Positions 7,066 to 16,673 of a stretch of DNA of 51,708 bases are shown piece by piece; position 1 is the first letter of the stretch; the number at the start of each line of letters is the position of its first letter. The translations under genes and the position numbers were made by a program. Origin of the DNA: an uncultured Verrucomicrobiota bacterium (GTDB lineage Bacteria > Verrucomicrobiota > Verrucomicrobiia > Opitutales > Opitutaceae); contig CAIVDS010000085.1 in the NCBI GenBank assembly GCA_903904685.1, forward strand, positions 1 to 51,708, written 5' to 3'. Under the pieces are notes generated by a model. That model saw nothing but the letters and a program-made list of their open reading frames with translations, ran no database searches and was not told where the DNA came from.

Positions 7066-9834
7066 TCATCCCAAGGCGGAGAGCAACCGCTCAATCTCGG
7101 CGCGTTTAGCGTGCTGGTCGGCGAGCTGTTTACGCGCACCCTCTAAAACGGTGGGCGGAGCTTTGCTGGTGAACGCCTCGTTGGACAGGCGGGCCTCGGT
7201 CCCAACGATGTGCTTGTTGAGGACGTGAAGTTCCTTGAGCAGACGCGCTCGCTCGGTGGCGGAATCAACTTTGACACCGGTGTCGAGATAAAGCGTGCCG
7301 AGCGGCGTCACCGCAGCGGGAAACGCCAGTTTTTCGGTGGTGCGGGCGATTTCCGCCGCGCCGACAAGACGAGCGAGCTTACTGATGTTTTTCTCCAGCG
7401 CGATCCATTCGACCTGTCCTGCCAAGGCGAAGAACTTCACATCGCGTTTTTGCGCTACGGACTGGTCGGCCTTGAGCTCGCGGGCGAGCGTGCTGAATTG
7501 CTTGAGTTGCTCCACGCGACCCGTCGCGGCGGCATCAACCGTCACCCCGCGCTTCGCCAGCGCGGCAACCAGCCCAGCGGAGGTCTCGATGCGCGTTTCC
7601 TGCAGGAAGGATTTTTCCGCGCCATAGCCAAGCAGGTGCCACAGTTCCTCGGTGATGAACGGCGCGAAGGGTTCGAACATGAGCAGGAACTCGCGGATGA
7701 CGAGATCCTGCACCGCGAGCACATGGGACTTGGCTGAGGTATCCTGCAGGCGGGCTTTCGCAACCTCCACATACCAGTCGCAAAAATCATTCCAGAAAAA
7801 CGAATATAACCGCTGCGTGGCACCGGCGAATTCGAACTCCGCAAAGCCTTTTTCAAGCGTGCGCATCGTGTCGAGGAGCGCACCAAGGATCGCGTGGTCG
7901 TCGTCGTCTAGCTTGGCGTCGTCGAGGCGGGCGAGCACGGCGGCGAGCGAACTGTTGTCGCTCATCGCGCCGTTCATCTGGCGGAATCGGCAGGCATTCC
8001 AAAGTTTGTTACAGAAGTTTTTTCCGCTCTCGATACGGTCTTCGTCAAACTTCACATCCTGTCCAAGCGGCGCGATCTGGAGCAGGCCGAAACGCAGGCC
8101 GTCGGCGCCGTATTTCTGAATCAGGTCGAGCGGGTCGGGCGAATTGCCAAGGGTTTTCGACATCTTGCGGCCCTGCTTGTCGCGGACAATGCCGTTAAAA
8201 TAAACGTGTTTGAACGGGATGCGCTCCTCGACGGGTGCACCGGGTTTGGCAAATTCCAAGCCGGCCATGATCATGCGGGCGACCCAGAAGAAAATAATGT
8301 CTGCACCCGTCGCCAGCGTAGTGGTCGGATAAAACCGTGAGAAACCGGCCTTCGCTTGCGCCTCGGCATCGGGCCAGCCAAGAGTGGCAAAAGGCCAGAG
8401 CCAAGAGGAGGCCCAGGTGTCGAGCACATCGTCTTCCTGAGTCCAATTCTCGGGATCAGCGGGGCCGTCGATGGAAACGTGAATTTTCTTGGAATCTCGG
8501 AGATCGGCCTCGGTGAGTTTTTCGCGATCAATGCCCTTGGCATACCAGACCGGGATGCGATGCCCCCACCAAAGCTGGCGGCTGATGCACCAATCTTGGA
8601 TGTTTTCTAGCCAGTTAAGGTAAACCTTCGACCAACGCTCTGGGTGCATCTGGATGAGACCGTCGCGCACGACCTGCTTGGCCTCTTCGACACGCGGGTA
8701 GCGCAACCACCACTGCTGCGTGAGACGCGGCTCGATGGGCACGCCGGCGCGCTGCGAGTAACCGACGTTGTTTTCGTAGAGCTTTTCCTCGATGAGCGCT
8801 CCAGACTCGCGAAGAATCTCAGCTGATTTTTTGCGCGCGGCAAAACGGTCCAACCCGGCCAGCTCGGGGCCGGCGAATTCGTTCATGGTGCCGTCGGCAT
8901 TGATCGCGTCGATGACGGAGAGCTTGTGGCGCAGGCCGATCTCGAAATCGACCTTGTCGTGGGCGGGCGTCACCTTGAGCGCACCGGCGGCGAAGGCCGG
9001 ATCAACGGCTATGTCGGCGATAATCGGAATCTGCACGCGCGCACCGAGCGGACGCCAGACACGTTTGCCGACGAGATGCTTGTAGCGCTCGTCGTCGGGA
9101 TGGACGGCCACGGCGACGTCGGCCGCGATAGTCTCGGGGCGGGTGGTTTCGAGGATGAGATGCGTGAGTGTGATGACGTTGCCCTCGGCGTCCTTGGTCG
9201 TGGACGGCTCGACGAGTTCGTAGCGCAGCTTGTAGAGAAACCCTTTCGTCGGGCGCATCTCGACTTCCTCGTCGGAAAGCGCGGTGAGCGAGGCGGGGCA
9301 CCAGTTGACCATGCGCTTGCCGCGATAGATGTGGCCTCCATCGAAAAGTTTTACGAAGGACGTGAGCACGGCCTTCGAGTAGCCGGGGTCCATGGTGAAA
9401 TGAGTGCGGTCCCAGTCGCAGGAACAGCCGAGCTCGCGAAGCTGTTTGAGGATGTGGTCGCCTTTCTCATCGCGCCAAGCCCACACGCGTTTGAGAAATT
9501 CCTCGCGGCCGAGATCGCGACGGCCCTTGCCCTCGGACTTTTTGAGGTGTTTTTCCACCATCGTCTGCGTGGCGATGCCGGCATGATCAGTGCCGGGAAT
9601 CCAGCATGCGGCCTTGCCTTCGAGACGGGCGCGGCGGATGAGCGCGTCTTGGAGCGTGTTGTTGAGCACATGGCCCATGTGCAAAATGCCGGTGACGTTC
9701 GGAGGAGGGATGACAATCGTATACGTTTCCTGCCCGGGCGCGGCGCGGCCGACGAAGCACTTGGACTCTTGCCAAGCGGCATACCATTTGTCCTCAACGT
9801 CGCGCGGTTCGTAGCTCTTGGTGATCTCGGCCAT
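7066..9834 (-). CDS. valS: Valyl-tRNA synthetase
   Basis: 922 residues; charges tRNA-Val in the cytoplasm. Class I features: the HIGH-type motif HMGH at residues 52-55 within PPPNVTGILHMGH, the large CP1 editing domain, and KMSKT at residues 557-561. The anticodon-binding helical domain follows, and the C-terminus is a coiled-coil arm ending ...KQLADQHAKRAEIERLL, typical of ValRS and absent from IleRS. Length and domain order are normal. It starts at the ATG at 9834 and is transcribed away from glnD; cysH lies downstream in the same direction, but the 145-base AT-rich gap suggests a separate promoter. Confidence 0.97.
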   Translation of the reverse strand: MAEITKSYEPRDVEDKWYAAWQESKCFVGRAAPGQETYTIVIPPPNVTGILHMGHVLNNTLQDALIRRARLEGKAACWIPGTDHAGIATQTMVEKHLKKSEGKGRRDLGREEFLKRVWAWRDEKGDHILKQLRELGCSCDWDRTHFTMDPGYSKAVLTSFVKLFDGGHIYRGKRMVNWCPASLTALSDEEVEMRPTKGFLYKLRYELVEPSTTKDAEGNVITLTHLILETTRPETIAADVAVAVHPDDERYKHLVGKRVWRPLGARVQIPIIADIAVDPAFAAGALKVTPAHDKVDFEIGLRHKLSVIDAINADGTMNEFAGPELAGLDRFAARKKSAEILRESGALIEEKLYENNVGYSQRAGVPIEPRLTQQWWLRYPRVEEAKQVVRDGLIQMHPERWSKVYLNWLENIQDWCISRQLWWGHRIPVWYAKGIDREKLTEADLRDSKKIHVSIDGPADPENWTQEDDVLDTWASSWLWPFATLGWPDAEAQAKAGFSRFYPTTTLATGADIIFFWVARMIMAGLEFAKPGAPVEERIPFKHVYFNGIVRDKQGRKMSKTLGNSPDPLDLIQKYGADGLRFGLLQIAPLGQDVKFDEDRIESGKNFCNKLWNACRFRQMNGAMSDNSSLAAVLARLDDAKLDDDDHAILGALLDTMRTLEKGFAEFEFAGATQRLYSFFWNDFCDWYVEVAKARLQDTSAKSHVLAVQDLVIREFLLMFEPFAPFITEELWHLLGYGAEKSFLQETRIETSAGLVAALAKRGVTVDAAATGRVEQLKQFSTLARELKADQSVAQKRDVKFFALAGQVEWIALEKNISKLARLVGAAEIARTTEKLAFPAAVTPLGTLYLDTGVKVDSATERARLLKELHVLNKHIVGTEARLSNEAFTSKAPPTVLEGARKQLADQHAKRAEIERLLSALG

Positions 9835-9858
9835 AGGAAAAATTAGGATGGTCAGTCA

Positions 9859-9873
9859 ACCACCCGTGGTGGT
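9859..9873. promoter_or_regulatory. Small perfect palindrome in the valS-glnD divergent promoter region
   Basis: ACCACC-CGT-GGTGGT is an exact inverted repeat 25 bases upstream of valS. It could be an operator or an mRNA 5' hairpin. The remaining divergent region holds an AT-rich stretch near 9911-9933 that may contain -10 elements; nothing firmer is visible. Confidence 0.3.
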
Positions 9874-10005
9874 GCGTGGCAAGCGGAGGATTGGCAGGGA
9901 GATTCGATTTGCCTATCATCATATGCATATTGCTCATTGCGCCGCGCCCTGCCCGGCCGCTCTTATTAACCATTCCACCAAGCGACTATCGACCAGCACC
10001 CTTTC

Positions 10006-12819
10006 ATGTTAGGCCGCATCAAAAAACACGCCAGCGAACGCCTTGCTTTCACCGGAAACGTCCCGATGGAACAGCGCCTGTCCGCCTGCAAAACGTTCCT
10101 TCGCCTCGAAAGCTCGATGATCCGCATGCACCACGACGCCGGCGACTCGGGCCTCGTGATCGCCCAAGCCCGCTCCGGCATGGTGGATGTGATGCTGTCC
10201 CATCTCTTCGACTATGCGATTGCCTCATACGAACGGCAAAACGCCAAGACGCCGCCTCCTGTAAGTTTGCTAGCCATCGGCGGGTATGGGCGCTCCGAGG
10301 TGAGCCCGTTCAGCGACATAGACATCATGTTTTTATTTCCGTCAAAGGCGAAACCCGCCGTCGTCCAGCCTCTGCAGACACACCTCGTCAACGAGATCCT
10401 CTACATTCTGTGGGACTGCGGGCTCAAAGTCGGGCATTCCACCCGAACGATCGACGAGGTCTTCGTGGAGGCGCGCAAGGACATGCAGACCAAGACCGCC
10501 ATGCTGGAGTCCCACCTTGTCGCCGGGTCGAGCGCCCTGTTCACCAGCTTCGAGCAGGCCTACAAGTTTTACTACACAACGGAAGACCCCAAGGGCTATA
10601 TCGCGGCCCGCTTGGTTGATCAGGCCACCCGCCGGGCAAAATACGGCGACACCGTTTTCCTCCAGGAACCCGACGTGAAAAACGGCGTAGGCGGCCTGCG
10701 TGATTATCAAAACGTCATCTGGATGTCCCGCGTGAAGCTGGGCATCACCACAATCCGAGAGCTAGCCGTCCAAAATTTTCTCCGGAAAAACGAACTGCGC
10801 GACTTCCAGCGCGCCTACGAATTCCTGCATCGCGTGCGCAACGAACTCCATTTCGACAAAAAACGCTCCACCGACGTGCTCGACCTCGAAGCCCAACCGC
10901 GTCTCGCGCAAGGATTGGGTTACACCCAAGACTCCATGCTCGGCCGCGTCGAACATTTCATGCGCGACTACTACAGGGCAGCGCAGACTATTTTCCGCAT
11001 CTCAAAAATCGTCGAAAACCGCCTCGCCCTCACCTTGGATGCCCCCAAGGCCGGCCTGCTCGGTTCCTTCCGCGAAGCCATCCTCGCCCGTCGCGACCAG
11101 CGCGCCAAACACCTCGACGGCTTTATTCTGCGCGGCCGAGAGCTGGGGGCCGCCACCGAAACCGTTTTTCGTGAAGACCCCGTGCGCCTGATCCGCGTGT
11201 TTCGTCACTGCCAAAGCCTGAATGCGCATCTCGATCTTGCGCTGCAAACTCTCATTCGCGAATCGCTCCCCTTCATCACCCGGAGAGTCACCGACTCGGC
11301 CGACGCCAATACCAGCTTCAAGGCGATCCTCAATGAAGTCGGCGCGGTTTACACCATCCTCAGCCTCATGCACGAACTCGGCGTGCTCGGGCGCTTCATC
11401 CCCGAATTCGAAGGTCTCACCTGTCTCGTGCAGCACGAATTTTATCACCGCTACACGGCCGACATCCACACGCTCAACGCCATCCGTGAACTTGATCAGG
11501 TTTTCACCGAGGCCGAGCCCATCACCCTGAAATACCGGGAATGTCTTCACGAAACCACCTCGCCCGCCTTACTTTATCTTATCCTTTTACTGCACGATAT
11601 TGGCAAGGCCCGTGGCATCAAAGGCCATGCGGAAAGCGGGGTGGAAATCGCCCTGCCGCTGCTCAAGCGCCTCGAGGTTTCCGCCGAAGACAGCGAACGC
11701 GTTGTTTTTATTATTAAAAATCATCTGATCATGGCACGCTTTTGGCAGAAGAGGGACGTAGATGATCCCAATACCGCCACCGCTTTTGCTGAACTTGTCC
11801 ATGACACCGAGAACCTCCGCTACCTCTACGTCCACACCTTTTGCGATGCTCGTGGAACCGCGGCGGGACTCTGGAACAGCTACAAAGACACGCTCCACTC
11901 CGCGCTCTACCTCTCGACCCTCAATTACCTGATCCACGGTGCGGAAATCGCCACCCATAATTCCCAACGACTGCAAATGACCTATCAGGAACTCGTCGCG
12001 CAAAAAATCCCCGGCATCAGCCCGGACGAGATCACCGCGCATTTCAATCTACTGCCCGAGCGGTATTTCATCCATACCGACACTGCGGAAATCGCCCTGC
12101 ACATCCGTATGGTGAACGGCTTGCTCGCATCCATCGCACAGGCCGACTCCGTGGGTTCTCTTCATCCGATGATTGACTGGAACGATGACCTCAACCGCTC
12201 TCTCACGGTGGTGAATGTCGTCACCTGGGACCGGGTCGGCCTCTTTTACAAACTCGCCGGCGCTTTCAGCGTTGCCGGCCTTTCCATCCTCGGAGCCAAG
12301 GTCATCTCCCGCAGTGACCACATCGCCATCGACACCTTCTATGTCGTCGAACCCGGTCGCGGTGTCGTTCAAAGCGCCAAGGCTCAGGATATCTTCGCCA
12401 AGACAGTCGATGAAGCCCTCATCGGCAGCAAAGACCTTTATCCTGACATTGTCACGCAGGCCAAAAAATATGCGATGGCCAACCGCTACAACACGCCCTC
12501 CGGCAGCGAGGCCGTTCAGTCCTCGTTTCCGCCAACCGTGGAGGTTTACCACGAATTGTCCATGCATCGCACCATCGTGGAAATCCAGGCGCGCGACGAG
12601 ATCGGCCTGCTCTTCCGCCTTGGCAAAACCATCAGCGATCACGGCTTCGACATCACCTTCGCCCGCATTGGCACGGAGCGCGGTATCGCCATCGACACCT
12701 TCTACATCGAGAGCGACAACCAAGAACGCACCGAGGACACCGCCCGCCTCCACGCACTCCGCGACGCCCTCGCCGCCGTCATTGCACCTATTCCGGTGCC
12801 GGCGACCGAGGCCGTTTAG
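10006..12819 (+). CDS. glnD: [Protein-PII] uridylyltransferase / uridylyl-removing enzyme
   Basis: 937 residues. Senses glutamine and adds or removes UMP on PII proteins, controlling nitrogen assimilation; cytoplasmic. Domain order fits the family: nucleotidyltransferase with GGYGR at residues 92-96 and SDIDIMF carrying the metal-binding Asp pair; a GlnD helical domain; an HD phosphohydrolase domain with HDIGKA at about residue 530; and two C-terminal ACT domains (VTWDRVGLFYKLAGAF and ARDEIGLLFRLGKTI). Length is slightly above the usual ~890. The start is the ATG at 10006. No glnB or amtB is in the window. A histidine kinase gene follows after 95 bases and a hairpin. Confidence 0.95.
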   Translation: MLGRIKKHASERLAFTGNVPMEQRLSACKTFLRLESSMIRMHHDAGDSGLVIAQARSGMVDVMLSHLFDYAIASYERQNAKTPPPVSLLAIGGYGRSEVSPFSDIDIMFLFPSKAKPAVVQPLQTHLVNEILYILWDCGLKVGHSTRTIDEVFVEARKDMQTKTAMLESHLVAGSSALFTSFEQAYKFYYTTEDPKGYIAARLVDQATRRAKYGDTVFLQEPDVKNGVGGLRDYQNVIWMSRVKLGITTIRELAVQNFLRKNELRDFQRAYEFLHRVRNELHFDKKRSTDVLDLEAQPRLAQGLGYTQDSMLGRVEHFMRDYYRAAQTIFRISKIVENRLALTLDAPKAGLLGSFREAILARRDQRAKHLDGFILRGRELGAATETVFREDPVRLIRVFRHCQSLNAHLDLALQTLIRESLPFITRRVTDSADANTSFKAILNEVGAVYTILSLMHELGVLGRFIPEFEGLTCLVQHEFYHRYTADIHTLNAIRELDQVFTEAEPITLKYRECLHETTSPALLYLILLLHDIGKARGIKGHAESGVEIALPLLKRLEVSAEDSERVVFIIKNHLIMARFWQKRDVDDPNTATAFAELVHDTENLRYLYVHTFCDARGTAAGLWNSYKDTLHSALYLSTLNYLIHGAEIATHNSQRLQMTYQELVAQKIPGISPDEITAHFNLLPERYFIHTDTAEIALHIRMVNGLLASIAQADSVGSLHPMIDWNDDLNRSLTVVNVVTWDRVGLFYKLAGAFSVAGLSILGAKVISRSDHIAIDTFYVVEPGRGVVQSAKAQDIFAKTVDEALIGSKDLYPDIVTQAKKYAMANRYNTPSGSEAVQSSFPPTVEVYHELSMHRTIVEIQARDEIGLLFRLGKTISDHGFDITFARIGTERGIAIDTFYIESDNQERTEDTARLHALRDALAAVIAPIPVPATEAV

Positions 12820-12836
12820 TAAAACGCAGGCAAACA

Positions 12837-12858
12837 AAGGCACTGCCGTGAGTGCCTT
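12837..12858 (+). terminator. Hairpin between glnD and the sensor kinase
   Basis: AAGGCACT (12837-12844) pairs perfectly with AGTGCCTT (12851-12858) across a 6-base loop, 17 bases after the glnD stop. No T-run follows, so it may be a weak terminator or a processing/stability element. Confidence 0.4.
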
Positions 12859-12914
12859 GGGAAGAATGAGCGAAATTCTCGCCATCTCCTGTTCCTCCAT
12901 CAAGACTGCTGATC

Positions 12915-14657
12915 GTGGCAACTCACACGGTGTCCTCCCCTCACTCCCCGACCCCCGGTCTCTACTCTCCGGCTTTTTACGAGGCTCTTTACCGCGTAAG
13001 CAGCTTGACCGGACGGATGGATGATCCACGGGAAGCGATCGCCGCCATTCTCAAAGTTGTGATCGAAGTGCTCGGCGCCTCTTCCGGCACCGTCTCCCTG
13101 CTCAATCCCGACACCGGCAAACTCGAAATTGAAGTTCAACAGGGCCTGCCGATCAATAACGACGAGGTTCCCCTTCGTCTCGGCCAAGGCATCACCGGCT
13201 GGGTCGCCTTTCACGGCCGCCCCCAACTGGTGGCCGATGTGGCCGCCGACCCCCGTTATGTCTCCCTGCGTCCGGAAGTGCGCAGCGAAATGGCCGCCCC
13301 CATGATCGAGAGCGGCGGCCAAATCCTCGGCGTCATCAATCTGGACAGCGATATCCTTGGCGGCTTCTCCGAAAACGATCTGGCCCACCTCATCCGTCTC
13401 ACCGAAGAGGCAACCGCCGTCCTGCAACGCCTCTGGCAGCTCCGTCACCTTAGCGGCAAGGCCCGGCAGCTCGAATCCCTCATCACCATCGGACAGTCTT
13501 TGGTGGGCAAACTTGAGCAACAGGAGCTCTTTGACACCATCACGCGTGATGCCCGCCTGATCACCAACAGCCATGCCTGCGTATTTTATCTCTGCGACTT
13601 GCACCGGCAGACGCTCCGGATGGTTTCGCTCAAAAGCCCAGTCATCGTCTCGCTTCCCGATGCCGATCTGCCGCTAGAATCCTGCCTTACCGCCGCAGTC
13701 ATTCACACGCGGCGGCAAATCGAATTTGCGAACATCCAGTCGCCCGAGTTTCGCGACGTCATCGACCTGCCACACGACGATTCCCTCTGTTCCGTCCTCG
13801 CCGCGCCCGTTCTCTACGAAAACGAAGTCATCGGTGTCCTCGCCGTCTTCACCGACCACATCCACCGCTTCAACAACGACGAGAAACGCCTCCTTGCCGC
13901 GCTCGCCAGCCTCGGTGCCGTCGCCCTGCAAAACTCCCGCCTCTACTCCCGCATTTTCAAAAGTGAAGAGTCGCTGCGCAAAAACGAGCAGCTCACCACC
14001 CTCGGCCTCCTCGCCGCCGAGATCGCCCACGAAATCCGCAATCCCCTCACGGTCATCAAACTTCTTTTTGGCTACCTCAACTTGGAATTTCCCGAAGACG
14101 ATCCCCGCCGCACCGATGTCCGTGTGATCAGTGAAAAACTCGACCAGCTTGAGGCGATCGTCTCCCGCGTGCTGAGCTTCGCCAAGGCTCCCGCCAGCCT
14201 CCATTCACGCTGGTCGCTCGCCGACATGGTAAGCGATACCATCGTGCTCATCCGTCTCAAGTTGGCCCAAAGCAAAATCCAGCTCCGCTTCGAGCCCCCC
14301 CCCCGCCCTCTCGTGGTCGATGTTCACAAGGGCCAGATCCAGCAGGTCGTGCTCAACCTCCTGATCAACTCGATGCAGGCCATGCCCGATGGCGGTACCA
14401 TCACGATCCGCTGCGCCACCGAAGACCGCAACGGAATCCACTTTGCCGTCGTAGATATTATCGATACCGGGTGCGGGATCCCGGAGGAGCTGCGTGCGCA
14501 CATTTTCGATTCGTTCCTGTCCGGACGCGCCGACGGCACCGGCCTCGGTCTTGCCATCGCCAAACGCATCCTCATCAGCCACCATGGCGACATCTCGTTG
14601 CTCGCCACCAGTTCCGCCGGCACCACCCTGCGCCTCGCCCTGCCCATCGCCCCCTGA
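12915..14657 (+). CDS. GAF-GAF sensor histidine kinase, soluble
   Basis: 580 residues from the GTG at 12915 (no better in-frame start precedes the first GAF domain). Two GAF domains (about residues 35-165 and 190-330) are followed by a HisKA domain with AHEIRNPLTVI (phosphorylated His372) and a HATPase domain with the N-box NLLINSMQAM, G1 DTGCGIP and G2 GTGLGLAI. There are no membrane segments, so it should sense an intracellular signal. The HisKA/HATPase type resembles NtrB/AtoS kinases, which fits its place after glnD, but no response regulator gene is adjacent. The signal and partner are unknown. Confidence 0.9.
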   Translation: MATHTVSSPHSPTPGLYSPAFYEALYRVSSLTGRMDDPREAIAAILKVVIEVLGASSGTVSLLNPDTGKLEIEVQQGLPINNDEVPLRLGQGITGWVAFHGRPQLVADVAADPRYVSLRPEVRSEMAAPMIESGGQILGVINLDSDILGGFSENDLAHLIRLTEEATAVLQRLWQLRHLSGKARQLESLITIGQSLVGKLEQQELFDTITRDARLITNSHACVFYLCDLHRQTLRMVSLKSPVIVSLPDADLPLESCLTAAVIHTRRQIEFANIQSPEFRDVIDLPHDDSLCSVLAAPVLYENEVIGVLAVFTDHIHRFNNDEKRLLAALASLGAVALQNSRLYSRIFKSEESLRKNEQLTTLGLLAAEIAHEIRNPLTVIKLLFGYLNLEFPEDDPRRTDVRVISEKLDQLEAIVSRVLSFAKAPASLHSRWSLADMVSDTIVLIRLKLAQSKIQLRFEPPPRPLVVDVHKGQIQQVVLNLLINSMQAMPDGGTITIRCATEDRNGIHFAVVDIIDTGCGIPEELRAHIFDSFLSGRADGTGLGLAIAKRILISHHGDISLLATSSAGTTLRLALPIAP

Positions 14658-14712
14658 CCCTCCGACTTTTTTTCTTTCTCCGTTCTCTTTCTCCTCCGCT
14701 TCCGTCTCCGCC

Positions 14713-14898
14713 ATGTCCGCCCCTGCCTCAAAAAAACAAGTCGTTACCATGACGATCGTCGCTCTGGTGCTTGCCGCCATGGTAGTGATGGTGATTCCAA
14801 GGCTTCCCTTGCCGCTGCGATTCGTCGCGGCCGGCGCAGACCTTATCGCCGCCGCCATCGTCTTCGTCGCCTTGCGGCAACAGGGAATGGATAAATAA
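14713..14898 (+). CDS. Small two-helix membrane protein
   Basis: 61 residues from the ATG at 14713 (MSAPASKKQVVTMTIVALVL...). Two hydrophobic segments are visible (about residues 11-29 and 37-54) with a short RLPLPLR linker. It begins 56 bases after the sensor kinase and ends inside the 5' arm of a clear terminator, so it is probably the last gene of that transcription unit. No family is recognised. Confidence 0.65.
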   Translation: MSAPASKKQVVTMTIVALVLAAMVVMVIPRLPLPLRFVAAGADLIAAAIVFVALRQQGMDK

Positions 14899-14930
14899 AA
14901 AGCCCCCATCGGCTCGACGAGGGCTTTTGG
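14898..14930. terminator. Bidirectional rho-independent terminator
   Basis: AAAAGCCC (14898-14905) pairs with GGGCTTTT (14921-14928), with TCG/CGA extending the stem. It has an A-run on one side and a T-run on the other, so it can serve both the plus-strand small membrane protein and the convergent minus-strand tpsB. Confidence 0.85.
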
Positions 14931-14954
14931 TTGCCGGCCATGTCCGGCGCGCGC

Positions 14955-16652
14955 TTAGAACTGATAGCCGAGACTGGCCCAGATGCGAGGTGCGCGATCA
15001 CCGTCCGCCGTGGGCGCTCCGCCGTCGATGCGCCAGGCGGCGTCGACCTTGGCTGTCCAGTGGTCGCGGAACGCCCAGCGCAGGCCCGCGCCCGCGCCGC
15101 TCAGCGTCCGTTCGTTGCGACCGGCGGCAAACGCGTCTTTATTTAACAAAACGTGACCCGAATCGAAAAACGCCACCGCGCTCCACTGCCCGAGCGACGC
15201 CGGCACCGGGAGCGCCTGCTGCAACTCGACCGTCAACAGCCAGCCTTCGTCGCCCGAAACCTCGCCCTGCGGATAGGCGCGCACGCTGTTCGGGCCACCG
15301 ACCACAAACTTGTCCGCTGAGTCGAGGTTGCCGGAGGCGAGCTGCCCCTCGCCGAAGAGCGAGAGGGTGGTGGAATTCGTCACGTGCTGCGCGCGACGCG
15401 CCTGAAAATTCCACTTGCTGGCCGTGCCTTGCGTCTTGGCTGCGGCCGCGTCGGCGGCGCGAGCCGCCGCGTCGGTGATATACGTGTCCGTCACGCCCCA
15501 CGAGACGCTGCCGGAGGTGATGCCGCCACTGAACAGGTCGTCGCGGTAGCTGCCGCTGAGTGAGAGCGCGCCGACGTTGAGCGTGCGGTCGTTTTGCGTG
15601 CCGCTGGTGTCGATGTGGTCTTTGAGCAGCTTGTAATCGTAGGTGAAGCCCGCCTGCACGTTGAGGCGCTGGGTGCGGATGAGCGGATGGTTGATCCAGA
15701 GGCTGGCATCGTCGGCCGTGCCGTGCGCGTTGAGAGCGGTAAAGTTTTCTCCGAGTCCGTAGTCGAGCCGGGCGTAACCGGCTCCGATGCGGGTGCCGTG
15801 GCCGTTGAGCAGATAATCGTAGGCGGCGCGGCCGTAGCGCAGATGCTCGCCGGAGTTCAGGGAAGAGAGCGCCTGCAACGTGATCTGGTCGCCGCGGCCG
15901 GAGAGGTTGTTGATGTCGAGCATGCCTCCGACGCGGGCCGCGCCGGAGGAGGAGGAGCCGAAGTTGTCCACGTTGACTGTGCCGCCGAGGAGCGGGCCGG
16001 GCTTGGCGGCGACCACGAGATCGGAACTGCCCACGCTGGCGCCTGGCTGGAGCGTGGAATTGGCGTTCAGACCGGGAACGTCGGAGAGCAGAAGGAGGCT
16101 GCGCTCCAGCGCGCCGCCGGCGATCACCGCGCCGGGCTTGAGGGGCGCGAGGAACGACTGCACCACGGGGTCGGCCACGCGGCTGGTGTTCTGCACCTTG
16201 ACCGCGCCGAGGCGGCCTTCGAGCACCGCTATCTCCACCCGGCCACCATTGACTTCCTGCTCGGGCAGATAGGCGCGGGCTAGGATGTAGCCGCGGTCGT
16301 GGTAGAGGCGGGTGATGCGGGCCGCCAGCGCGTTGAGCTGCGCGAGGGTCTGCGCGGTGCCCTCGGCCTTGGCCACGAGCGCGTGCAGGGTGGCGGTCGG
16401 CACCACGGTGTTGCCCGTGATGACGATGGTTTTCACCGTGACGGTCGCGGCGTCGGCGACGTTCAGGGCCGGGCGGGCGATCTCGGCGTAGGGCAGCGCG
16501 GCGGACGCTGAGGGCGCGGACTGGGGCGCGGCGGGCACCTCGCGAAGGAGCTGGCCGGCGTTGGGCGCGGTCTGCGCGGTGGCAAGCGCGGGCGCGGCCA
16601 GCGCGAGGACGAGCAGGGAGGAGAACGGGAGGCGGCGAAGGGAAGCGGTCAT
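14955..16652 (-). CDS. TpsB-type outer-membrane transporter (ShlB/FhaC/HecB family)
   Basis: 565 residues. Outer-membrane beta-barrel that exports a TpsA partner in two-partner (type Vb) secretion. A signal peptide (cleavage near ATA-QT) is followed by a periplasmic POTRA region (TVKTIVITGNTVVPTATL, then ITRLYHDRGYILARAYLP) and a barrel of alternating strands. The hallmark loop motif appears as GGPNSVRAYPQGEVSGDEGW (VRGY-type), and the protein ends with the outer-membrane signature GYQF with terminal Phe. It starts 21 bases after the stop of the adhesin gene, so the two form an operon in the order tpsA-tpsB. A terminator lies beyond its 3' end. Confidence 0.93.
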   Translation of the reverse strand: MTASLRRLPFSSLLVLALAAPALATAQTAPNAGQLLREVPAAPQSAPSASAALPYAEIARPALNVADAATVTVKTIVITGNTVVPTATLHALVAKAEGTAQTLAQLNALAARITRLYHDRGYILARAYLPEQEVNGGRVEIAVLEGRLGAVKVQNTSRVADPVVQSFLAPLKPGAVIAGGALERSLLLLSDVPGLNANSTLQPGASVGSSDLVVAAKPGPLLGGTVNVDNFGSSSSGAARVGGMLDINNLSGRGDQITLQALSSLNSGEHLRYGRAAYDYLLNGHGTRIGAGYARLDYGLGENFTALNAHGTADDASLWINHPLIRTQRLNVQAGFTYDYKLLKDHIDTSGTQNDRTLNVGALSLSGSYRDDLFSGGITSGSVSWGVTDTYITDAAARAADAAAAKTQGTASKWNFQARRAQHVTNSTTLSLFGEGQLASGNLDSADKFVVGGPNSVRAYPQGEVSGDEGWLLTVELQQALPVPASLGQWSAVAFFDSGHVLLNKDAFAAGRNERTLSGAGAGLRWAFRDHWTAKVDAAWRIDGGAPTADGDRAPRIWASLGYQF

Positions 16653-16673
16653 GGTGATTGTAGTAGGTGTCGC

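Noticed and set aside
12837-12858. Strong intrinsic terminator after glnD
   Set aside because: The stem is perfect but no T-run follows; it is listed only as a weak hairpin.
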